From the NCBI RefSeq assembly GCF_002483235.1, contig NZ_DLHN01000027.1:31939-78655 (forward strand): 46,717 bases of DNA. Direction: 5' to 3'. Position 1 is the first letter of the stretch. Every line of letters begins with the position of its first letter. The notes beneath the pieces are model-generated. The model had not been told where the DNA came from. It was given only the letters and a program-made list of their open reading frames with translations, and did not search any database. The translations under genes and the position numbers were made by a program. This document shows positions 1-7,254 of this stretch, in pieces. The DNA is from Pedobacter glucosidilyticus (lineage in GTDB: Bacteria; Bacteroidota; Bacteroidia; Sphingobacteriales; Sphingobacteriaceae).

Positions 1-74
1 TTAAAGACGGACAATCTAAAATCTAAACTATCTTCAGGAATCAATCTAAAATCGTCATTCTAAAATCTAAAATA
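1..74. repeat. Degenerate repeated-word tract 3' of rhaI
   Basis: Read on the minus strand, this tract follows the L-rhamnose isomerase stop codon directly and is built from imperfect copies of TTTTAGAT/TTTTAGA separated by short unrelated stretches. No reading frame or hairpin explains it. It is cut by the window edge, so its full length is unknown. Confidence 0.55.
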
Positions 75-1349
75 TTAAAGTCCTGTTGCTACCGTTACTG
101 CTCCTCTTTCTTTGATAAGCTCTTGTCTTACAGCTAATTTCCTGTAAGCTGCTACAGGATCTAAAGCTGCGCCAGAACGTAAACGAGCTTCTGCAACTAT
201 AGCTCTAACATCCGTACGGAAAACATTTTGTAATATCTCCTGACATTTAACCGTATCGTTTTCTTCTTGAGCTTGTTGTAAAGCTTTTCTATCAACCAAT
301 AAAGCTTGTGTGTAGGCAATCATGATGGCTTCTACAGATTGTAACAAGTCTTCTAAGGGATCTTTTACGTTATGTGACGCATCAATCATCCAACCTAAAT
401 CTTTAGTGTGGTTCATGTTTTTAGCATCCATACCTTCAACCAATTCATTAAAGATTAAGAATAGCTGATAAGGCTTTAAACTTCCGGCTGTTAAATCATC
501 ATCCCCATATTTAGAATCATTAAAATGGAAACCACCTAGTTTACCCTCCATCAATAATAAAGCAACAATTTGCTCTATGTTGGCATTTGGTAAATGGTGA
601 CCTAAATCTACTAAGGTATAAGCCTGTGGACCTAATTTATTGGCAAATAATAAAGACTGACCCCAATCTCCAACCGTCATCGAGTAGAAATTTGGTTCGA
701 AAGCTTTATACTCTACAAACATTTTCCAGTCTTTTGGTAAAGCAGCATATATTTCTTGTAAGCTTTCTAAAGTATTTTGAAAAGCTTTTCTAAAGTTTAA
801 TTGCCCAGGGAAGCAAGAACCATCTGCTAACCAAACGGTTAAAGCGTCTGACCCTAAGGCTAAACCTTGCTGAATAACTTCTATATTATGCTCGATAGCT
901 TGTTTTCTTACGGCCTTATTTACATGCTGTAATGAGCCAAATTTGTAGCTATGCTCTTGCCCTTTTTGATCTTGAAAAGTATTAGAGTTCATGGCATCAA
1001 AACGTAAACCATGGCTAGCAGTTAGGTTTTTTATAGCATCATAATCTTGAGGAATATCCCAAGGAATATGTAAAGATATAGCGCCACTAGATTGGTTTAA
1101 TTTGTGAAGAAGACCTATATCTGCAATCTTTTCTTCTAAGTTACGAGGCTCGCCACCACCAGAAAACCTCCCGAAACGCGTACCGCCTATACCTAAAGCC
1201 CAGCTAGGTATAGCTATCTGAAAATCGATTAATTTTTGGATAACATCCTCTACTTGAGGAATTTCTGATTTGATAAAATCAAACCTTTTTTGATGTGATG
1301 TTTGATAATCACTATTATGTTGGTCTATCTGACTTTTTTCTATCAACAT
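75..1349 (-). CDS. rhaI: L-rhamnose isomerase, RhaI type (TIM-barrel sugar isomerase)
   Basis: This cytoplasmic enzyme converts L-rhamnose to L-rhamnulose, the first step of rhamnose catabolism. The 424-residue product is a xylose-isomerase-like TIM barrel. From the ATG at 1349 the metal-binding pattern is visible: Glu213 (VEYK), Asp248 and His251 (LVDLGHH), His275 (GGFHFNDSK), the acidic run at 283-285 and Asp323 (MIDASH). Spacing fits the Pseudomonas-type RhaI family rather than E. coli RhaA. The frame stays open to a TTG at 1406, but the ATG gives the family-like N terminus. It is the last visible gene of the rha cluster, 89 bases after the aldolase fusion. A related ketose/aldose isomerase activity is possible, but the context favours rhamnose. 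Confidence 0.9.
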   Translation of the reverse strand: MLIEKSQIDQHNSDYQTSHQKRFDFIKSEIPQVEDVIQKLIDFQIAIPSWALGIGGTRFGRFSGGGEPRNLEEKIADIGLLHKLNQSSGAISLHIPWDIPQDYDAIKNLTASHGLRFDAMNSNTFQDQKGQEHSYKFGSLQHVNKAVRKQAIEHNIEVIQQGLALGSDALTVWLADGSCFPGQLNFRKAFQNTLESLQEIYAALPKDWKMFVEYKAFEPNFYSMTVGDWGQSLLFANKLGPQAYTLVDLGHHLPNANIEQIVALLLMEGKLGGFHFNDSKYGDDDLTAGSLKPYQLFLIFNELVEGMDAKNMNHTKDLGWMIDASHNVKDPLEDLLQSVEAIMIAYTQALLVDRKALQQAQEENDTVKCQEILQNVFRTDVRAIVAEARLRSGAALDPVAAYRKLAVRQELIKERGAVTVATGL

Positions 1350-1438
1350 GCTTGTAATGGTTTTTATTAATGTAATCAAAAATAACCGATTAAGAAACCG
1401 TAGCAATTGTTCTTAATCGGTATTTTCATTGCTGCTTT

Positions 1439-3559
1439 TTATCTTACAAATGCCATGGCAACACCACCATCAACATTTAGCACATTACCGGTTGATTTAT
1501 TTAATAAACCACCAGCAAATGCGAAACAAGCATTAGCAATATCTTCTGGTAAAATAATCTCGTTTAATAAAGTACGTTTTGCATAGTAAGCAGGCAGTTC
1601 TTCTACTTTAACGCCATAAGCTTTAGCTCTGCCTTCGGCCCAGCCGCCAGCCCAGATATTACTATCAGAGATAACAGCATCAGGGTTAACCACGTTTACA
1701 CGGATTTTATCAGCACCTAATTCTGCTGCATTTAACCTGCTTAAGTGTAATTGTGCTGCTTTTGCAGAACCGTAACCCGCGTTATTAGGACCAGAAACTA
1801 AAGCATTTTTACTTACGATATTGATGATATCGCCACCAATATTTTGCTTACGCATAATTGCTACACCAGCCTGAGTAATTTTAAATTGGCCTTTTACTAA
1901 AACATCGTAAAGTAAATCCCAATCTTTATCGGTATGGTCTTCTATAGCTTTTGAGATAGATAAACCAGCATTATTCACAATTAAATCTACACCACCAAAA
2001 GCCAAGGCAGCTACTTCTAAAGCTTCTTGTATTTGAGCATCATTGGTAACATCTAAAACTGCGGTTGTATAAGCATCTTTACCATAAAGCTTTTTAAACT
2101 CTTCGCCTGCACCAGCTAAACGCTCTGCATTCATATCATTTAAAATAACCACAGCACCTTCTTCAACAAATTTCTTTGCAATAGCTTTACCTATACCACC
2201 AGCACTACCGGTAATTAAAGCAATACGTCCTGATAAAGCTTTAGGTTTAGGCATACGCTGTAACTTAGCTTCTTCTAACAACCAATATTCAATATCAAAA
2301 GCTTCTTGTCTTGGTAATGAGGTGTATTCTGAAATAGCTTCAGCACCTTTCATCACATTGATAGCATTGATATAAAATTCTGCTGCTACACGGGTAGTTT
2401 GCTTATCTTTTGAGAAAGAGAATAAACCTACACCAGGGTATAAAATAATGACTGGGTTAGCATCTCTTATAGCCGGGCTGTTATCATGCTTACAAGTCTC
2501 GTAATAATCAGTATACATTTTACGATAAGCTTCAAAAGCTGGTGCTAATTGCTCTTTTATCGCTTTTACATCTGATAAATCTTGCTCTGGCTTTAAGTCT
2601 AATACCAAAGGACTAATTTTGGTTCTTAAGAAATGATCTGGACAACTTGTTCCTAATGGTGCTAACCTGTCTAAATCATGAGAGTTGATAAACTCAAGCA
2701 CTCTAGCATCATCAGTAAAATGGCCAATCATACTTCTTTCGCTTGAGCAAAAACCACGTAAAATGGGTGCTAAAGCAGCCGCTTGTTTTTTACGTTGATC
2801 TTCTGGAAGGCTTTGTATTTTTTGACCACCAAAAACAGGTCCTTTTTTACCGTAATTTTGCTCTAGGTATTCTGCACATTTCTCTATCACCTCTAAGGTA
2901 TTGATATAGCTTTCGTAAGCTGTATCTCCCCAAGTAAACAAACCATGAGAACCTAGCATAATGCCTTTAATACCAGGATTTTCATCTAAACATTGTTTTA
3001 ACTGTAAGCCTAGCTCGAAACCTGGTTTTTTCCACTCTACCCAACCAATTTCTCCGTTAAATAGTTCTTGAGTGATTTTTTTTCCATCTTTTGCTGCCGC
3101 GATTGCAATAGCCGCATCGGGGTGTAAATGGTCTATATGCTTAAATGGTAAGAAACCATGTAAAGGCGTATCTATAGATGGCGCTTTAGAAGCTAAATCG
3201 TAAATACAGTGGTTAAAAAGTTCAACCATCTCGTCTTCATAGGCTACACCACGGTATATATTTTTTAAATTGCGTAAGCGGTCTACATACAGCGCTGCTA
3301 AGCCACTTTTCTTTAAGGTACCAATATCACCACCAGAGCCTTTAATCCACATGATTTCTGTATCTGCACCTGTTAAAGGATCTTTTGCTATGGCTTTGCA
3401 AGATGTATTTCCTCCGCCGTAGTTGGTTAATCTTAAATCTGCACCTAATAAATTTGAACGATAAATTAATAAAGCTACTTCATCACCGGCAAGTTTTGCT
3501 GCTTCTGCCTCATCCCATAAATAGCTTACATGTTTAAATTGCTTTGTATCAAAAGACAT
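1439..3559 (-). CDS. Bifunctional rhamnulose-1-phosphate aldolase / short-chain dehydrogenase
   Basis: This is a fusion protein of 706 residues. Residues about 20-260 are a class II aldolase domain with the metal-binding histidines at 141-146 (HIDHLH) and His204 (GSHG); it would split L-rhamnulose-1-phosphate into dihydroxyacetone phosphate and L-lactaldehyde. Residues about 440-706 are a Rossmann short-chain dehydrogenase with the nucleotide loop GSAGGIG (451-457), NNAG (529-532) and the catalytic YGSAK (Tyr596, Lys600); it would oxidise lactaldehyde to lactate with NAD+. The same fusion, often called RhaD/RhaE or RhaEW, is known in Bacteroidota rhamnose pathways. It lies 20 bases after rhaT and is probably cotranscribed with it. 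Length is normal for the family. Confidence 0.93.
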   Translation of the reverse strand: MSFDTKQFKHVSYLWDEAEAAKLAGDEVALLIYRSNLLGADLRLTNYGGGNTSCKAIAKDPLTGADTEIMWIKGSGGDIGTLKKSGLAALYVDRLRNLKNIYRGVAYEDEMVELFNHCIYDLASKAPSIDTPLHGFLPFKHIDHLHPDAAIAIAAAKDGKKITQELFNGEIGWVEWKKPGFELGLQLKQCLDENPGIKGIMLGSHGLFTWGDTAYESYINTLEVIEKCAEYLEQNYGKKGPVFGGQKIQSLPEDQRKKQAAALAPILRGFCSSERSMIGHFTDDARVLEFINSHDLDRLAPLGTSCPDHFLRTKISPLVLDLKPEQDLSDVKAIKEQLAPAFEAYRKMYTDYYETCKHDNSPAIRDANPVIILYPGVGLFSFSKDKQTTRVAAEFYINAINVMKGAEAISEYTSLPRQEAFDIEYWLLEEAKLQRMPKPKALSGRIALITGSAGGIGKAIAKKFVEEGAVVILNDMNAERLAGAGEEFKKLYGKDAYTTAVLDVTNDAQIQEALEVAALAFGGVDLIVNNAGLSISKAIEDHTDKDWDLLYDVLVKGQFKITQAGVAIMRKQNIGGDIINIVSKNALVSGPNNAGYGSAKAAQLHLSRLNAAELGADKIRVNVVNPDAVISDSNIWAGGWAEGRAKAYGVKVEELPAYYAKRTLLNEIILPEDIANACFAFAGGLLNKSTGNVLNVDGGVAMAFVR

Positions 3560-3579
3560 CTTATTTTGGTTTTTATTGT

Positions 3580-4659
3580 TTATGATTTGATTGAGTTTCC
3601 GTAGCCCACAATTAAAATAGAAAGGATGATAAAAAGGATACCTACTATTACTGTAGTGAGGGTTTTACTTTTTACACCTTTCCATTCTTTAAGGATTAAA
3701 CCCCAAAGGTTGGCTATAAGGATGATAAATGCCATGTGTAATATCCAAGAACTTGGACCATTTCCTAATTTACTTTCTCCCATACCGTAGAAGAAAAATT
3801 GGAGGAACCATGTTGTACCTGCTAAGGCAGAAAAGATATAGTTTTTTAAAAGTGGTGTGCTTTTGTTGGTATAATCTCCAAAAGTTTTGTTACGGAAATT
3901 TAGCAGCATGCACCATATAAAATTGGTAGTTAAACCACCTAAGAGAATAACAACATAAGTTACATTGTTTTGGAATAAGAACTCGCCCTGGTTGGGGTTA
4001 TTAGCTTTCCATACTTCGTTTGCGGTTGAGGCCATATCTTTACCTGCATCAATACCGAAAGCAAAACATGCGCTTAAAACACCAGAAACAATAGCTACGA
4101 AAAGTCCTAAACCGATTTTAAATTCGTTGTTAGCAGTGTCCTTTTCTGCAGCGTTTAAATCTTTTTCTTTCATCATACCTGCTTTTCCGCAGATGATAAT
4201 TCCGATGATACATACCAGAATACCCAGCAACACCATCTGGCCCCAAGTATTAGTGATTAAATCTGTAAAAGAATCTTTACCCGGACTTGGGTGTAAATCA
4301 TAATAAAAAGAAGGAATTAAAGCTCCAAAAACAGAGCATAAACCTAAGATGATTGAACTCCCTAAAGAAACCCCCAAATACCTTACTCCTAAACCATAGG
4401 TTAGGCCGCCTATTCCCCATAAAACACCAAAAAAGTAAGTTAAGCCCAAAATGCCACCATCAGTAGCGGCAATTATTGCAGTAAAATCTGGTATGGTTAA
4501 ATAAGCTGCTAGAGGAGGTACAATGAGCCAAGAAAATATCCCACCCACTATCCAATAACTTTCCCAAGACCAACCTTTAACTTTTTTGTAAGGAATGTAA
4601 AAACTACCCGAAGCAAAGCCCCCGATAAAATGAAAAATAACGCCTAATAATGCTTGCAT
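3580..4659 (-). CDS. rhaT: L-rhamnose/H+ symporter
   Basis: This inner-membrane protein of 359 residues has about ten hydrophobic helices and belongs to the RhaT family, within the drug/metabolite-transporter fold. It would carry L-rhamnose in with protons. Recognisable family stretches include the N-terminal GGFASGSFYIPYKKV, the glycine-rich GIGGLTYGLGVRYLG near residue 85, and a C-terminal helix rich in isoleucine. A long cytoplasmic loop around residues 160-180 is rich in Lys, Glu and Asp. It starts with ATG at 4659 and is 78 bases downstream of the regulator gene, leaving room for its own promoter. No defects are visible. Confidence 0.92.
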   Translation of the reverse strand: MQALLGVIFHFIGGFASGSFYIPYKKVKGWSWESYWIVGGIFSWLIVPPLAAYLTIPDFTAIIAATDGGILGLTYFFGVLWGIGGLTYGLGVRYLGVSLGSSIILGLCSVFGALIPSFYYDLHPSPGKDSFTDLITNTWGQMVLLGILVCIIGIIICGKAGMMKEKDLNAAEKDTANNEFKIGLGLFVAIVSGVLSACFAFGIDAGKDMASTANEVWKANNPNQGEFLFQNNVTYVVILLGGLTTNFIWCMLLNFRNKTFGDYTNKSTPLLKNYIFSALAGTTWFLQFFFYGMGESKLGNGPSSWILHMAFIILIANLWGLILKEWKGVKSKTLTTVIVGILFIILSILIVGYGNSIKS

Positions 4660-4686
4660 GTAAATTCGTTTAACTTATTGGTAGCG

Positions 4687-4716
4687 CTAAAATATGCACC
4701 AAGCTCAGTTAAACTG
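4687..4716 (-). promoter_or_regulatory. Possible rhaT promoter and CAGTTTAACTG palindrome
   Basis: On the minus strand TATTTTAG (4687-4694) resembles the Bacteroidota -7 box TAnnTTTG, and the perfect 11-base palindrome CAGTTTAACTG (4706-4716) lies upstream where an operator would sit. No -33 TTTG is present at the usual distance. The call is tentative. Confidence 0.3.
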
Positions 4717-4737
4717 TCATGTACCATCATGTGCTCT

Positions 4738-5769
4738 TTATAAAGAGGCTCTTAAAGTAAGTGCAAATGGAATTTCGCGGTGTGCTGAAATTTGATTTTT
4801 TATCATCTCTGCTGCTATGGTTCCCATCAATTTAAAATCAGTTGAAATGGTGGTAATTCCGTTTAGCAATAGTTTTTTTAATGGTGTCTCATTATAGGAG
4901 ATGATGCCAACCTCTTTACCCAATTCAAAATTTAAAGAAAGTATTTTTTCTATCAAAGTAACCAAATCATGCTCCATCAAATTGATATAAACTTCACCTT
5001 TTGCTATAGGTTCTGATTCTATATTATGAATGATTTGGTGGTTAAAGGCATATTGCTGACAAAAAAGTTTAAAACCATCTATGATTTCTGTTGGATAATA
5101 ACTTTTATCGGGAAAAATAAGCTTTAATGTGTGGTATTTAGAGAGTTCTTTTTTAGCTTGATGGAGAGATTGGTAAATATCCTGCCTGAAATTCTCATAT
5201 ACTGCCGAATAATTACCTACTATACCCTCTAATTTTTTGTCTAATAGGATAAGTTTTTCTGCTGGTATGGTATTGATAATTTGATAAGCATCATCACCTC
5301 CTTCTACAAAATGTGGGATGATGACATAGTGAGAATAATCGCTTCTTTTACTTTGAATAAGCTTTTTAAAGATGGTATAATCGTTATTATAAATGTAAAA
5401 ATCAATACTTGCCTCTTCACCCAATGCGGCTACAAAAGCATCGTAAATAATTTTTTTATGTGCTGATAGCTTATTGAAGAGCAAGAACACCCTGATTTTC
5501 TTTTTAAAATCTGTTTGCCCTATGTAATAGCCTTTACCAGGTACTGATACTAGGATATTTTGCTTTTTAAGATGCTTATATCCTTTTTCTGCTGTATCTC
5601 TGGAAATATCTAGAGCATAACTTAACTCATTTATAGATGGTAAAACATCCCCTTTTTTAAGCTTTCCGTTTTCTATGGCTTCTACAATAGAGTCGCAAAG
5701 CTGCAAGTATTTTGGGGTAGCAGAATATTCATCTATTTGGATGAGCTTAAAAAAATTATCGGTACGCAT
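4738..5769 (-). CDS. GntR-family regulator with sugar-binding-like domain (probable rhamnose regulator)
   Basis: This 343-residue transcription factor begins with a GntR winged helix (about residues 12-80, with LKKGDVLPSINELSYAL and ISRDTAEKGYKHL typical of the fold). Residues about 87-343 look like a periplasmic-binding/LacI-type effector domain, as in AraR of Bacillus. It sits immediately upstream of rhaT in the same direction, so L-rhamnose or a pathway intermediate is the likely inducer. The ATG at 5769 is preferred over the TTG one codon earlier. Its own promoter contains a perfect palindrome (5807-5828) directly beside the -7 box, which suggests autoregulation. The specificity is inferred from context, not from the sequence. 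Confidence 0.85.
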   Translation of the reverse strand: MRTDNFFKLIQIDEYSATPKYLQLCDSIVEAIENGKLKKGDVLPSINELSYALDISRDTAEKGYKHLKKQNILVSVPGKGYYIGQTDFKKKIRVFLLFNKLSAHKKIIYDAFVAALGEEASIDFYIYNNDYTIFKKLIQSKRSDYSHYVIIPHFVEGGDDAYQIINTIPAEKLILLDKKLEGIVGNYSAVYENFRQDIYQSLHQAKKELSKYHTLKLIFPDKSYYPTEIIDGFKLFCQQYAFNHQIIHNIESEPIAKGEVYINLMEHDLVTLIEKILSLNFELGKEVGIISYNETPLKKLLLNGITTISTDFKLMGTIAAEMIKNQISAHREIPFALTLRASL

Positions 5770-5797
5770 CAATCAGCAAAATAAGTAAGTGTTTATA

Positions 5798-5828
5798 CAA
5801 ATGTAACAGAACTAAATAAATAGTTCTG
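5798..5828 (-). promoter_or_regulatory. gntR promoter -7 box with abutting palindromic operator
   Basis: TACATTTG on the minus strand (5798-5805) matches the Bacteroidota -7 consensus exactly. One base further upstream lies a perfect inverted repeat, CAGAACTA-N6-TAGTTCTG (5807-5828), which fills the space between -7 and -33. A protein bound there would block the promoter. No TTTG stands at the ideal -33 position. The arms contain AGAAC, the pentamer repeated before GH43. Confidence 0.55.
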
Positions 5829-5863
5829 AATACAAGGGTATAAGATTATTTTAAATTTCGCAA

Positions 5864-7177
5864 TTAAGGCTTTTTTAGCTTATCTATTAACCAGTTGGTG
5901 GCTTGTTCTTTTTGCTCGGGCAGTTGCCTATGTCCAGACTCTTTATAAATAGCTAATTCTTTTGGTGCACTGATGCTGTTATAAGCTGCATACATAGATG
6001 TTGGCGGACAGGTTTCATCATTAAATCCCCAACTGTAAAAGCCTGGAACCTTTAACTGCTTGGCAAAATTTACCACATCATAATACTGGCAAGTTTCTAG
6101 CTTGGCTTTGGTATTATTTAGTGTTACAGATGTTGCATTGAAGTAATGCGGCCAGCCACCCGCCCTATTAAATAAATAGCCTGTAACATCGCTTAAAGCT
6201 GGATAAAATGCTACTAAATATTTAATTCTTTTATCTAATGCTGCCGTTACAATAGATAATGCCCCACCTTGGCTACCGCCTTGTACAGCTAAGTTAGTAC
6301 CATCATAAGCTGGATGATTGGCTAAATAATCTAAGGCTCTGATACATCCTAAATAAACTCTTTTGTAGTAGAAGCTGTTTTTATTATCTAAGTTAAACCC
6401 AGCATAGCCTGCTAGTGCACCAGCTCTTAAATCATCATAAACATTTGCTTTTAAGTTTACAGGGATACCATGTATACCTATTTCTAAGGTTATAAAACCT
6501 TTCTCTGCCAAGGCAATATCACCATTATATGGCCTTACACCAGCACCCGGTACTTTTAACACGGCCGGATATTTTCCTTCTTTTTTTGGTACACACAAAA
6601 TACCGTAAATTCTGGAAGTGCCTATGTTTTGGATATTGAGCTGGTAAACATCAACTGTGGCTGTAGAACGTTCTTTTAGCGGTTCTAATTTTGCATCAAA
6701 AGGTACTTTCTCCAACTCCTTTATCGCATTTGCCCAAAAAGTGTTAAAATCATCAGGTAAAGTAATGGTAGGTTTTATGGTTTCAGGGGCAAAAGCTGCT
6801 GTAGCCAAACTTTTAACTATTTTATCTCCAGACTGTGCCGTAACGGTTATCCTTAAAAAACCTGGTGCTGTTAAAGAATTGGCATTTACAAAAGCTTCTC
6901 CTTTGGTTAAAATTAGCGAGTCTTTTTTAAGGGCCGGCATTTTTTCTGGACCAAGCTCGTACTTCACTTTTATGTTTTTAACTTGCTTACCATCTTGCAG
7001 GGCTGTAATTTTAAATTTAGGTTGCTCGCCCAATTGGTAAATCCAGTTAGGTTTATCGGCGGTAACTACTAAAGTAAAGCTGGATGTGTTGTTGGTTTGT
7101 GCCTGTACATTTAAAACAAGTAAAAAACTTACTATTATAAACGTTAGGCTCTTAAATTTAAGAATAGAATTCTTCAT
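5864..7177 (-). CDS. Secreted CE7-family acetyl esterase (AXE1-like)
   Basis: The 437-residue product starts with a signal peptide ending near LNVQAQ (residue 27). Residues about 30-125 form a beta-sandwich-like N-terminal region, followed by an alpha/beta hydrolase of the acetyl xylan esterase/cephalosporin-C deacetylase family. The catalytic triad is visible: Ser302 in GGSQGG, Asp387 in GFNDETCPP and His416 in ESGHRQ. It would remove acetyl groups from xylan- or pectin-derived oligosaccharides in the periplasm or at the cell surface. It lies 77 bases after the GH127 gene and 94 bases before gntR on the same strand, linking polysaccharide deacetylation with rhamnose use. The true substrate cannot be read from sequence. 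Confidence 0.88.
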   Translation of the reverse strand: MKNSILKFKSLTFIIVSFLLVLNVQAQTNNTSSFTLVVTADKPNWIYQLGEQPKFKITALQDGKQVKNIKVKYELGPEKMPALKKDSLILTKGEAFVNANSLTAPGFLRITVTAQSGDKIVKSLATAAFAPETIKPTITLPDDFNTFWANAIKELEKVPFDAKLEPLKERSTATVDVYQLNIQNIGTSRIYGILCVPKKEGKYPAVLKVPGAGVRPYNGDIALAEKGFITLEIGIHGIPVNLKANVYDDLRAGALAGYAGFNLDNKNSFYYKRVYLGCIRALDYLANHPAYDGTNLAVQGGSQGGALSIVTAALDKRIKYLVAFYPALSDVTGYLFNRAGGWPHYFNATSVTLNNTKAKLETCQYYDVVNFAKQLKVPGFYSWGFNDETCPPTSMYAAYNSISAPKELAIYKESGHRQLPEQKEQATNWLIDKLKKP

Positions 7178-7254
7178 GCTGAGGTTTGGTATATGGTTAG
7201 CTAATATTTGCTAAGTTAATATTGTTAGGTAAATCATAAAAATCATTTTATCAT

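Noticed and set aside
3965..4303. 112-codon plus-strand frame inside rhaT
   Set aside because: It is antisense to a well-supported symporter gene and has no family resemblance.
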